From Candidatus Latescibacterota bacterium (GTDB taxonomy: Bacteria > Latescibacterota > UBA2968 > GCA-2709665): a stretch of DNA of 48,409 bases. The stretch is taken from the NCBI GenBank assembly GCA_021295655.1, contig JAGWBX010000042.1, positions 1-48,409 of the forward strand, in the 5' to 3' direction. Made by a program: the position numbers and the translations under genes. This document shows, one piece after another, positions 23,999 through 32,483 of this stretch. The notes beneath the pieces are model-generated. The model did not search any database. It was given only the letters and a program-made list of their open reading frames with translations, and had not been told where the DNA came from. The stretch's first letter is position 1; the number at the start of each line of letters is the position of its first letter.

Positions 23999-24952
23999 AT
24001 GACAAAGACAATAATTATCGACACGCATGTTCTTTACGATATAGGCTTAAATAACGTCAGCATTAAGGACGTCCGAAAGCCCGGAGAACGTCTCTGTTAC
24101 TCTCCAATTTCGGTTATAGAACTGGTATCTAAACTTGACGATCGGTCGTTTGACGACCGAAAGGCCGCGGCCGGAGCCATTCTCATGCATGGTATCCACG
24201 AACTTCCCGATCCGGAATCGCATCTCACAAACACTTTTGGTTATAAGCTGGCGGAACCCGCTCCGTCCTATGCTGACGCCGTTCTCGCCCTGGCGGAGGG
24301 TCACTGCCTTGACGAGGTCAAGAGAGGCATACCTGACTACGGAAATCTAGTCCGAAGGACCTTAAATGTACCGTTCGCGGCGACGTGGCGCGATAAGGGC
24401 GAGCGGGAATGGGTTGATTCTCTAATTCACCTGATGGTGGAGAATATTCCCCGGTTTCGCAAATGGTATGCCACCGATTCGGACAGACGATCTCCGTCCG
24501 TGCCAAAACTTCGAGGCGACGAGAAACAGCGATTTCTCGCGGGAATGAGGTCGAGAGAATGGTTTGCCCAGGTTATAGCCGGTTGCCAGATGCGAGCGTT
24601 TATCAAAGCAGACAACAGGGCTCTCGGAAGGATTACCAGGAAGAAAGTAGACGATCTGGTCGCAGCTATTCCCAAGATAGAATGTTTTACACACATTTAT
24701 ACGCAGTACCTGGTTCGCCTGATGACGGAGGGGCTTCTGCCGAGGCAAAACGATAGCGGAGATATCGACTTGTTTCTGTATTCTACTGATGATGACCACA
24801 TTGTGGCCACAAACGAAAAAAAATGGATTGCGCTTGCTGAATCCGCGGGTTTCACCAGGAGGATCCGCACTTACGGACACAGACACGGAATGGCCGAACG
24901 ACAATGCGACCACAATTGTCCGTACGAAGAGGCCGCGAGGTACCGACATTGA
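23999..24952 (+). CDS. Large PIN-domain protein (putative nuclease)
   Basis: 317 residues. PIN-type acidic residues are spread over the ends of the protein: Asp8 in IIIDTHVLYDIG, Glu41 in SPISVIELVSK, and Asp255/Asp257 plus Asp264-266 in DSGDIDLFLYSTDDDHIVAT. The middle 200 residues form a large helical insertion not found in VapC. It is thus likely an Mg-dependent RNA-cleaving protein. No obvious antitoxin precedes it; the nearest genes are hypothetical (upstream) and a DUF433-DUF5615 pair 43 bases downstream. GC content is lower than in the core genes, suggesting transfer. Confidence 0.65.
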   Translation: MTKTIIIDTHVLYDIGLNNVSIKDVRKPGERLCYSPISVIELVSKLDDRSFDDRKAAAGAILMHGIHELPDPESHLTNTFGYKLAEPAPSYADAVLALAEGHCLDEVKRGIPDYGNLVRRTLNVPFAATWRDKGEREWVDSLIHLMVENIPRFRKWYATDSDRRSPSVPKLRGDEKQRFLAGMRSREWFAQVIAGCQMRAFIKADNRALGRITRKKVDDLVAAIPKIECFTHIYTQYLVRLMTEGLLPRQNDSGDIDLFLYSTDDDHIVATNEKKWIALAESAGFTRRIRTYGHRHGMAERQCDHNCPYEEAARYRH

Positions 24953-24995
24953 AGAATACGTTAAGATTACACAGACGGACGAATGGAACCGCACA

Positions 24996-25250
24996 ATGGA
25001 AGAAACGCCAGAGTATCGCGAAAGGACTTTTGAGCAATACATCGAGACACGGCCGGGTGTTCGTGGTGGCAAACCCTGCTTTAAGGGTACCCGGATTACC
25101 GTTCAGGATGTCTTGGAATACTTGGCAGGAGGAATGACGGAGGCCGAGCTGTTACACGATTTTCCAAATTTAACAAAGCGGCACATTCTCGCTGCTCGTG
25201 ACTATTCGTATGCCCATAAACTCCATCCTGCATCCGGTTTTACGGCGTGA
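24996..25250 (+). CDS. DUF433 antitoxin of a DUF433-DUF5615 pair
   Basis: 84 residues from ATG at 24996; a longer frame upstream overlaps the PIN gene and has no domain support. Residues 12-72 match DUF433 (YIETRPGVRGGKPCFKGTRI, VLEYLAGGMTEAELLHDFPN, AARDYSYAHKL). Its TGA overlaps the GTG start of the next gene, so the two are translationally coupled. DUF433-DUF5615 pairs are predicted VapBC-like toxin-antitoxin systems, with DUF433 as antitoxin and DNA-binding repressor. Confidence 0.82.
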   Translation: MEETPEYRERTFEQYIETRPGVRGGKPCFKGTRITVQDVLEYLAGGMTEAELLHDFPNLTKRHILAARDYSYAHKLHPASGFTA

Positions 25251-25555
25251 AGTTCCTGCTCGACGAGAACCTCAGCTATCGGCTCGTTGCGCGTCTTGAT
25301 GAAAGCTTTCCCGGAACGGCCAGCGTTCATCAAGTCGGGCTTCAGAGCGAGCCCGATATTGTTATCTGGAAATACGCCATGGAACATGGGTTCGCAATAT
25401 TGTCAAAGGATGACCATTTTCGCCAATTTAGTTTCGCCTTCGGCCATCCGCCAAAGGTAGTATGGCTTGACGTTGGAAACGCCGCGACAGAGGGGGTAGC
25501 GGAGTTGTTGCTGCATAACGAGAAACGATTGGATGCTTTTTTTGGCCAAGATTAG
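25247..25555 (+). CDS. DUF5615 PIN-like toxin
   Basis: 102 residues from GTG at 25247, overlapping the DUF433 stop. The start MKFLLDENLSYRLVARL shows the Asp6-Glu7-Asn8 motif of the Mut7-C/DUF5615 PIN-like fold. SEPDIVIWKYAMEHGFAILS and KDDHFRQFS follow, containing the second acidic cluster. It is the predicted RNase toxin of the pair. Length and motifs are complete, so this module is likely functional. Confidence 0.82.
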   Translation: MKFLLDENLSYRLVARLDESFPGTASVHQVGLQSEPDIVIWKYAMEHGFAILSKDDHFRQFSFAFGHPPKVVWLDVGNAATEGVAELLLHNEKRLDAFFGQD

Positions 25556-25790
25556 GATTCTCTTTTCATACTTCGTCTGAATTTGTACGACTCCCGCCCA
25601 AGCTGACCAAGACATCGCTTTGATACTGAGGAGACTGGAAGCGTCTTTTTTTAATTGGCCGGGCAACTGCGAAGCAGGTCGGGCTCCGCCAGTCCTTGGA
25701 TGGATGTACGACCAGAGGGACGATCGAAGAGCGAATTGGAAGTAGGGGGATGGTGATTGCCATCTCCCTGCATAATTAGCGGGGAATCTG

Positions 25791-27266
25791 ATGCGTTCTC
25801 CCATGCAGTTGAACGACAACCGCCGGTTGTTTCTGGACGACGAGGAGGTCGCGGAGACCTTTCGTGTTTACCGCAAATATCACTCCCCGGTCAAATACGT
25901 GGGGAATCCGTTGCTCGTTGGGAACCGGTTCCACGATGCGAGGGAGGGCGTGCGGTATGAGGAGGACGAGGTTCCGCGAGAGGGCGGCGTTGAGAAACCG
26001 AACGACAGCCTGACCCCCACGTCGGTGGTTCGCGGCCCTTCCGGAACATTTCAGATGTATTACCAGACGAAGCCACCGGGAATCAGGGACTTCGGGTACG
26101 GGGGCGGGACGCCGGTGGTGGCCTACGCGGAGTCGCATAACGGGATTCACTGGCGGCTTCCGGCGCTGGGGCGGGTCGAAATCAACGGAAGCACCGAAAA
26201 CAACGTTTTATTCGAGCCTCCGGGGAGTCTGCCGTGCGTCGTCATCGACGATCGCGAATTGGATCGTGCCCGACGCTACAAGATGATATACTATCCATCC
26301 AGCATCAGCTTTTCGCCGGACGGTGTACAGTGGTCCGATCCGGAGAAGGTGCGCGTGCCGAGCCGGATCGGACATTCCGACGGGTTGAACTGCCTGGCAG
26401 GGTGGGACGGGAACATCGGGCGGTACGTGGCGTATTTCCGCCCCCAGGTAGCGTGTCCGGGTCAATCCATCGATCCGGAAGGTACCGCGGTTCGGCTGAT
26501 TGCACGGAGCGAAAGCGAGGATCTCACCGGGTGGTCGGAGCTCGAGACGGTGCTTGCGCCGGACGGCGACGACCCCGATGGTACCGAGTTCCAGACAATC
26601 GGCGTGTCCTTCTACGAAGGAATGTACGTGGGGCTGCTGTGCGTGCACGAAGGGTTTGCCGAAGAGCGCCCCAAACGGTTCCCCTACCGGTTGCCGCACT
26701 GGCCGGCGCATTCCGCGATGCTGGGGCGATGTTACATCGAACTGGTAACCAGCCGGGACGGCGTTCGCTGGAACCGGTCGGAGGGGCGCGTGCCTTTTCT
26801 GGATACAACTCCCGGCGGGCTGGACTCCGGGATTGTCTGGCCCACCAGCTCGCCGGTGGCGGTGGGCGACGAACTCTGGTTCTATTACGGGATGAGGGCG
26901 CACGGCCACGGGTTGTCATACGTCAATCTTCCGGGTCTCGGCAGGTTGAGGCGAGACGGATTTGCGAGTCTGTGCGCCGGGGAGCAGGCGGGGTGGGTTT
27001 TGACGGAGCCGATGATCTGTCCGGGAGGCCGGCTCCATGTGAATGCGGACGCCAGGGGCGGGGAACTCGCGGCTTCCGTAATCGAGCAGGACGGATATCA
27101 CGCGCCTGAGTACGCCCGCGTCAGGTGCGCTACACTGGACGGAGACGCGGTCTCCCACCAGCTGACCTGGATGGAGCGGGCGGATCTGGATCCTCTGAAG
27201 GGTAAGGAAATCAGGCTGAAATTCTACCTGAGGCAGGCGGATCTCTTTTCATATTGGTTCGAGTAG
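25791..27266 (+). CDS. Putative glycoside-hydrolase-like five-bladed beta-propeller protein
   Basis: 491 residues from ATG at 25791, with GGGGAA about 7 bases upstream. No signal peptide, so probably cytoplasmic. Repeating blade-like segments with Asp-x-Gly turns are visible (RLFLDDEEV, TFQMYYQTKPPG, VVAYAESHNGIHW, KMIYYPSSISFSPDGVQW, IELVTSRDGVRW, LWFYYGMRAHGHG). These resemble GH43/GH32/GH130-type propellers that are common as uncharacterised proteins in Planctomycetes and related groups. A C-terminal beta domain (LHVNADARGGELAASVIEQD) is also typical. The substrate cannot be told. It stands alone behind the toxin-antitoxin island. The 235-base gap before it has only a weak hairpin with a T run near 25630-25660. 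Confidence 0.6.
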   Translation: MRSPMQLNDNRRLFLDDEEVAETFRVYRKYHSPVKYVGNPLLVGNRFHDAREGVRYEEDEVPREGGVEKPNDSLTPTSVVRGPSGTFQMYYQTKPPGIRDFGYGGGTPVVAYAESHNGIHWRLPALGRVEINGSTENNVLFEPPGSLPCVVIDDRELDRARRYKMIYYPSSISFSPDGVQWSDPEKVRVPSRIGHSDGLNCLAGWDGNIGRYVAYFRPQVACPGQSIDPEGTAVRLIARSESEDLTGWSELETVLAPDGDDPDGTEFQTIGVSFYEGMYVGLLCVHEGFAEERPKRFPYRLPHWPAHSAMLGRCYIELVTSRDGVRWNRSEGRVPFLDTTPGGLDSGIVWPTSSPVAVGDELWFYYGMRAHGHGLSYVNLPGLGRLRRDGFASLCAGEQAGWVLTEPMICPGGRLHVNADARGGELAASVIEQDGYHAPEYARVRCATLDGDAVSHQLTWMERADLDPLKGKEIRLKFYLRQADLFSYWFE

Positions 27267-27323
27267 GCGTTTACCCGATACTGTAACGGAGGAACGGAAT
27301 GAAAGTGCACCGGATATTCGTAT

Positions 27324-27343
27324 GGGGATTCTAATCCCCTTTT
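27324..27343 (+). terminator. Short hairpin with T run between the propeller gene and glnN
   Basis: GGGGAT and ATCCCC (within 27324-27339) pair over a 4-base loop and are followed by TTTT (27340-27343). It lies about 60 bases after the propeller stop and about 110 bases before glnN. It may terminate the first transcript or act as an attenuator for the second. Confidence 0.45.
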
Positions 27344-27456
27344 GAGACCGGGCTTCCGCACTTTCTGTTTCCAGAGAGCATCTTACACCTGCCGCGCTGA
27401 CGGGGCTGAAAATTACACGCGCGCACCCACACCATTTCATAAGGATGGCCTTCACA

Positions 27457-29637
27457 ATGGGGATCCAGAGACGTTTCGATTCCGTCAGTGCCGCCAAAAC
27501 GTGGAACCGTAAGCCGGAAGCCCGATCGGGCGACCGGGACCTTCTTCCCGACATCTTCGGCAAGGACACTTTCGGACTGCGCGAGATGCAGTCCAGGCTT
27601 CCGGAAAACGTCTACAAAAAGCTTGTCCGGACGATTCACCACGGAAAGCAACTCGATTCCGATATCGCAGACACCGTGGCTGCGGCGATGAAAGACTGGG
27701 CGCTCTCGATGGGCGCGACCCACTACACCCACTGGTTCCAGCCGCTCACGGGGCACACAGCCGAAAAGCACGACTCCTTCCTGAAAGTGGGCGCCGACGC
27801 CCGCGCCATCACCGAGTTCGACGGGGAGGAACTCGTCCAGGGCGAGCCGGACGCGTCGTCGTTCCCTTCGGGCGGCCTGCGGGCTACCTTCGAGGCACGC
27901 GGCTACACGGCCTGGGATCCTACCTCTCCCGCTTTCATCATGGGCGGCGAATCGGCAACCTACCTGTGCATTCCCACTGCCTTTTCCAGCTGGACAGGAG
28001 AGAGTCTCGATGCCAAGATCCCGCTGCTCCGGTCGATGGACGCACTCGACCGGGTCACGAGACGAGCGCTCAAGCTCTTCGGTATCGACGCCGGGATGGT
28101 AACGGCCAGCCTCGGTCCCGAGCAGGAGTTCTTTCTCGTGGACCGCGAGTTTTACTACCGCAGACCCGACCTCATGACCGCGGGCCGAACACTCTTCGGG
28201 GCAAAACCCCCGAGGGGGCAGGAACTTGACGACCACTATTTCGGACAGATCCACGAGCGGGTGCTGGCGTGCATCCAGTCCATTGAGATGGACCTGTACC
28301 GGCTGGGCGTGCCGATGAAGACGCGCCATAACGAGGTGGCGCCGGGGCAATACGAGATGGCGCCGGTCTATGAAAACGCGAACGTGGCGTCGGACCATCA
28401 GCAGCTGATGATGAGGGTCCTCGAGCGAAGCGCGCGCGACTATGGATTTATCTGCCTCTTGCATGAGAAGCCCTTCGCAGGGATCAACGGCAGCGGCAAG
28501 CACCTGAACTGGTCCTTCGGCACATCGGATCGTAATCTGATGGATCCGGGGGACACGCCGCACGACAACCTGATGTTCCTGTTCTTCTGTACCGCGGTGA
28601 TGAGCGCGGTCGAGCAGCACCAGGACCTGCTCCTGGCCAGCGTCTCAAGCGCCGGAAACGATCACCGTCTGGGCGCCAATGAAGCCCCGCCGTCAATCAT
28701 CTCGGTGTTCCTGGGCAGCCAGCTGGAAGACATCTTTAACCAGCTTGAGGAATCCGGAAAGGCGGAGCAGCGGGAACACGACGGGCTCCTCGGCCTGGGA
28801 GTCAATGTCCTCCCTGACCTTACGCGCCATTCCGGAGACCGCAACCGCACGTCGCCTTTTGCTTTCACCGGGAACAAGTTCGAGTTTCGTGCGGTCGGCT
28901 CGTCGGCAAATATCTCGCTGTCGGCAACCGTCCTCAACACAATCGTGGCGGAGGCGATCGACCATTGGACGGAGTTGCTGGAGCCGATCGTCGATGCCGG
29001 CACCTCGATCGAGGATGCGCTCTGGACGCTGTTGGCCAACGAGATCCCGTCCTTCAAGCGGATCATTTTCAACGGCGACAATTATGCGACCGAGTGGGTT
29101 GAGGAGGCCGCGCGCCGCGGGCTGTACAACGCGGGCTCGGCGGTCGATGCGCTGGTTGCGCTCGCCTCCCCCGGTAACGAGGCGCTTTTCAATAAGTACG
29201 GCGTCCTGACGCCGCGCGAACTGGGGGCCAGGCTGGAGGTGCTCACCGAGCAGTACTTCATCAAGATCAACATCGAAGGGGAAACGGCGGCGCACATGGC
29301 CCGCTGCATGATCCTGCCTGCCGCGGTTGCCTACCTGAAGCAACTCACGTCGGCGCGAAACGGGACGAAGAAGGCGGGCGGCTCCACAGTGGGTCTCGAT
29401 AGAAACGTCATGAGGGTTTCTGGCTTGATCGATGAATTGAGCGATACCCTGGACGAGCTCGACACGCAAAACGAAGAACTCGGCGGAGAAGAGATGTCGT
29501 CCAAGGTGGTCCACATGCGCGACAATGTGATCCCGGCGATGAACGCGGTACGCGAGGTGGCGGACCGATTGGAGAAAGTGGTTCCGGACGATCTGTGGCC
29601 AGTGCCGACGTACCGCGACATGCTGTTCGTGAGGTAG
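27457..29637 (+). CDS. glnN: Glutamine synthetase type III
   Basis: 726 residues from ATG at 27457 (AAGGA about 11 bases upstream); ATG at 27445 would add four residues but has no ribosome-binding site. GSIII features are clear: THYTHWFQPLTGHTAEKHDS, FLKVGADARAITEFDGEELV, GPEQEFFLVDREFYYRRPDL, MKTRHNEVAPGQYEMAPVYE, and the catalytic ATP-site region GINGSGKHLNWSFGT. The length (about 725) fits GlnN and not GlnA. It makes glutamine from glutamate, ammonia and ATP, and forms a dodecamer. No PII or ammonium-transporter gene is adjacent. Regulatory elements beyond the small hairpin upstream are not visible. Confidence 0.95.
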   Translation: MGIQRRFDSVSAAKTWNRKPEARSGDRDLLPDIFGKDTFGLREMQSRLPENVYKKLVRTIHHGKQLDSDIADTVAAAMKDWALSMGATHYTHWFQPLTGHTAEKHDSFLKVGADARAITEFDGEELVQGEPDASSFPSGGLRATFEARGYTAWDPTSPAFIMGGESATYLCIPTAFSSWTGESLDAKIPLLRSMDALDRVTRRALKLFGIDAGMVTASLGPEQEFFLVDREFYYRRPDLMTAGRTLFGAKPPRGQELDDHYFGQIHERVLACIQSIEMDLYRLGVPMKTRHNEVAPGQYEMAPVYENANVASDHQQLMMRVLERSARDYGFICLLHEKPFAGINGSGKHLNWSFGTSDRNLMDPGDTPHDNLMFLFFCTAVMSAVEQHQDLLLASVSSAGNDHRLGANEAPPSIISVFLGSQLEDIFNQLEESGKAEQREHDGLLGLGVNVLPDLTRHSGDRNRTSPFAFTGNKFEFRAVGSSANISLSATVLNTIVAEAIDHWTELLEPIVDAGTSIEDALWTLLANEIPSFKRIIFNGDNYATEWVEEAARRGLYNAGSAVDALVALASPGNEALFNKYGVLTPRELGARLEVLTEQYFIKINIEGETAAHMARCMILPAAVAYLKQLTSARNGTKKAGGSTVGLDRNVMRVSGLIDELSDTLDELDTQNEELGGEEMSSKVVHMRDNVIPAMNAVREVADRLEKVVPDDLWPVPTYRDMLFVR

Positions 29638-30017
29638 GCCGTGTGTTGAAGCGGGCTGATGAGCAGGTTCTTTACGGATGCCTTTACCTCGAGGGCTACA
29701 TGGATCCGGGTTAGCGTGCGGCGCTGGCGATCACTTTCAGAAAGGGATGGTGTATGAGAGCTTTGTGCCTGGCGGCGGCCGCGATTGTATCCGTTCTCAA
29801 CATACGCGGATTGCGGGCCCATCCGAATAGGTAACCGCCAGGCGGTTCCATATCCGGCTTGATCGCAGAGAATCCCGCGGCTGGAAACCCGGGTTCGCGC
29901 CAGAAACCGATCCGAACACGCGGCCGCTCGGGATCCGACGTCAAGCGCCGGAGCGAAGCGGATAATCCCGTCCCGGCGGCCAGCGCCTCAGCACGACCCG
30001 GCTTGTGAAAATTCAAC
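29638..30017. other. Intergenic stretch without a recognisable gene
   Basis: About 380 bases between glnN and the promoter at 30018. Short open frames exist on both strands, including one on the minus strand spanning most of the gap, but none has a convincing start, ribosome-binding site or familiar sequence. It could be gene decay or a leader region. Confidence 0.4.
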
Positions 30018-30046
30018 TTGACATTGAACCGGCGCGACCCTAAGAT
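30018..30046 (+). promoter_or_regulatory. Sigma70-type promoter upstream of the TorF-like gene
   Basis: TTGACA at 30018-30023 and TAAGAT at 30041-30046 are separated by 17 bases. The predicted leader is about 185 bases long. Confidence 0.55.
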
Positions 30047-30235
30047 TAGACGTTTTGTTGATTGAGAGAACCGTTCATATTGAATCCAATCCAGGTAGCC
30101 GATCGGCCTCGTGCATATTACAGGCCCCAACCCGTTAACCTCCCCCAGGATCTTTCCCCGGCATTCCGTCTCGAAAGCAACATCAACTTCCGGTGTAACG
30201 CGTCGGGGAAATCACCGAATTAGAATGGAGGAAGG

Positions 30236-30967
30236 ATGAACATGGCATCTCGCACGCTCGTTCTCGTGGTGACGCTCAGCCTGCTTGCCAGTCCCGCACT
30301 CGCCCAGATCGGGAGTGTTTCCGTTGAGGGGGGCGTGGATCTTGTCTCCCATTATATCTTTCGCGGCATCGGCTTCACGAACAAGCCCACCGCGCAGCCT
30401 TCGCTCACCATAGGTTTAGGAGAGTCCGGTTTCTCGTTCAATATCTGGGGTTCCGCGTCATTAAAGCAAAGAAGCATTCAGGATGCGGGCGACAAACTCG
30501 ACTTCACGATTTCGTACGACCGCAATCTGGGAGAACAGTACGAAAACGTGGGGCTTACTGTCGGGATGATTCAATACACGTTTCCAAGCCTGGCGAAGGG
30601 CGAAAGACTCACGACTGAGTTTTTTGCAGGCGCGAGTCTGGATGCTCCCGCCTCCCCGTCAGTAACACTTTATCGGGACCTGGGCCAGTTCGATTACTGG
30701 TATATCAATGGCAGTGTCGGTCATGAAATTCAACTGACCCCGGAGGGTAACGTCTCGCTGGTGATTTCCGCCGATATCGGGTACAGCGACGTGACCGACA
30801 AATTCGAATTCAACCATGTCGGTGCGTCCGTCTCGCTCGGTGTCAGCCATAGCTACTTTTCGTTGGCGCCCGCGATCGGTATCATTCGCAGGATCGAAGA
30901 CATCGTAGAAGGCGGTGGCGAGCCGACCCAGGTCTGGGGCGGCGTCAGTCTCGGTTTCGCACCATAG
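30236..30967 (+). CDS. TorF family putative outer-membrane porin
   Basis: 243 residues, or 241 from the ATG at 30242, which has the better spacing to GGAGG. Signal peptide with AxA cleavage site (LLASPALAQ). The mature protein opens with VSVEGGVDLVSHYIFRGIGF and continues with amphipathic beta strands (SGFSFNIWGSASLK, DKLDFTISYDRNLG, VSLVISADIGYSDV), ending VWGGVSLGF with a terminal aromatic residue pattern. This fits the TorF/Gcw_chp-type family of putative outer-membrane channels. It precedes the RND efflux genes but is separated from them by a terminator, so co-function is not certain. Confidence 0.72.
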   Translation: MNMASRTLVLVVTLSLLASPALAQIGSVSVEGGVDLVSHYIFRGIGFTNKPTAQPSLTIGLGESGFSFNIWGSASLKQRSIQDAGDKLDFTISYDRNLGEQYENVGLTVGMIQYTFPSLAKGERLTTEFFAGASLDAPASPSVTLYRDLGQFDYWYINGSVGHEIQLTPEGNVSLVISADIGYSDVTDKFEFNHVGASVSLGVSHSYFSLAPAIGIIRRIEDIVEGGGEPTQVWGGVSLGFAP

Positions 30968-31051
30968 CGGCGCGGGGCGGTTTATAGCAGGATCCACATT
31001 GGCTTTGAGGCCGCATGAATTGCGGCCGAATACATAACGCAGTGCCGGCGT

Positions 31052-31083
31052 CGGGACGATTTCATTCGTCCCGGTGCTGTTTT
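31052..31083 (+). terminator. Rho-independent terminator after the TorF-like gene
   Basis: CGGGACGA (31052-31059) and TCGTCCCG (31066-31073) pair perfectly over a 6-base loop; TTTT follows at 31080-31083 after a few bases. Confidence 0.65.
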
Positions 31084-31186
31084 AGGCGAACCGTAAGCGC
31101 GACTGAATCGCCTTCGACTCGTTCAGGAACATGAACGACGATCCGGTTTGGGCGGACGGCGGCGTACTGAATTCGGAAACGGATTT

Positions 31187-32446
31187 ATGCGAAAATTATT
31201 TTGGGGGTTCATTCTGTCGCTGGGCATGGGCGCTTCCATGCCTCTTGCTGCCTGGGCCGACGGAAATGGCGGCGCGGGAATCGAGCCGGCCGACCATGCG
31301 CTTCAACAGTTCGTTCAAACGGTTGTCGACGCCAATCCCCGAGTTAAGGCGGCTCGGGCCGGGCTGGAGGCCAGACGGAGCTATCGAGACGCAGCATCCA
31401 GACCGATGTACAACCCGGAGATCAACGCAGACTACGAAAGAACCGACGAAACCCGCTACTGGATCGGCATCGGATATACGATCGATTGGGGCGGTAAGGG
31501 CAGGGCCCGCGCCTCGCTTGCGGAATCGGACCGGCGGGTCGCCGAGACCGAGGTCGCACTTGTTCGCCGCGGTGTGGCCGTCGACTTGCTGAACGGCTTG
31601 GCCGCCCACCGGACCGGCGCCGAACGCGACAGCCTGGCCGCTCGGCGTCAGGAGTTAATGCACGATTTCGCAGTGCTTGCGCAACGCAGATTCGAGACGG
31701 GCGACGTGAACCAGGTGGAGCTGGATCTGGCGCGGCTGGTTTCCGTGGAAGCACGAATCAAGAGAGCCACCGCTTCGGCGGCGCTGGCCGAAGCGATACA
31801 GGCGGTCCGCGGTCTCGCTACGGACCTGCCTGTGTCACAGTGGCCTCCGCTGCCCGCATCTCTTCCGGACCTGCCGGAAGGCGCGGATATCCGGACCGTG
31901 ATCAGGGCGCTCCCGGAAGTCCTCGCCGCAATGCGACAGGCGGATGCCGCCGAGGCACTCGTTGAGCTTCGGCGCAGGGAACGGCGGCCCGATCCAACTC
32001 TGAGCCTGGGGGGCGGCAGCGAGGTAGGGGACCGGCTCGCAATTGCGGAGTTGTCGATCCCGTTACCGTTGCTCAATCGCTTCAGGGACGAAGTGGACGG
32101 TGCCGCCGCCGAACACCGCGCGGCGCGACAGACCGCTGAAGACGTGTCGCGACGCGCGCGTGCCCGCCTGATCAGCGCAACCGAGCGATATCAACTGGCG
32201 CTGGCCGCGTGGACAGATTGGCAAAAGAAAGGACAAACGAGCCTTGAGAGGCAGCAGGAACAACTGCGGACGCTTTGGAAAGCCGGCGACGTCGGCACCA
32301 CGGACTACCTTGTGCAGGCAGGACTGTCACTGGATGTAAGGGAGAGCGCACTGAACCTTCGGGAATCGTTGTGGCGGGCATGGTTTGAGTGGTTGTCTGC
32401 CTCGGGACAGATCGACGCCTGGATCGGTTATCGCACGGACCGTTGA
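31187..32446 (+). CDS. TolC-family outer-membrane channel of a metal-type RND efflux system (CzcC/CusC-like)
   Basis: 419 residues from ATG at 31187, with a signal peptide (residues 1-25, ending LAAWA). Two outer-membrane-efflux-protein repeats are visible: DANPRVKAARAGLEARRSYR with GIGYTIDWGGKGRARASLAE, and ALPEVLAAMRQADAAEALVE with LAIAELSIPLPLLNRFRDEV, each followed by long helical stretches. These form the trimeric beta-barrel and periplasmic tunnel. It is the first of three plus-strand genes that together make a complete tripartite pump. GGxG(K/R) strand residues (WGGKGRA) match CzcC-type proteins. Confidence 0.85.
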   Translation: MRKLFWGFILSLGMGASMPLAAWADGNGGAGIEPADHALQQFVQTVVDANPRVKAARAGLEARRSYRDAASRPMYNPEINADYERTDETRYWIGIGYTIDWGGKGRARASLAESDRRVAETEVALVRRGVAVDLLNGLAAHRTGAERDSLAARRQELMHDFAVLAQRRFETGDVNQVELDLARLVSVEARIKRATASAALAEAIQAVRGLATDLPVSQWPPLPASLPDLPEGADIRTVIRALPEVLAAMRQADAAEALVELRRRERRPDPTLSLGGGSEVGDRLAIAELSIPLPLLNRFRDEVDGAAAEHRAARQTAEDVSRRARARLISATERYQLALAAWTDWQKKGQTSLERQQEQLRTLWKAGDVGTTDYLVQAGLSLDVRESALNLRESLWRAWFEWLSASGQIDAWIGYRTDR

Positions 32447-32483
32447 ACCGTCGTATCGGGCGGATGCAAATGGAGAAACACCG

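Noticed and set aside
27331-28620. A 429-codon minus-strand frame opposite glnN
   Set aside because: Antisense to a full-length, well-conserved glutamine synthetase.
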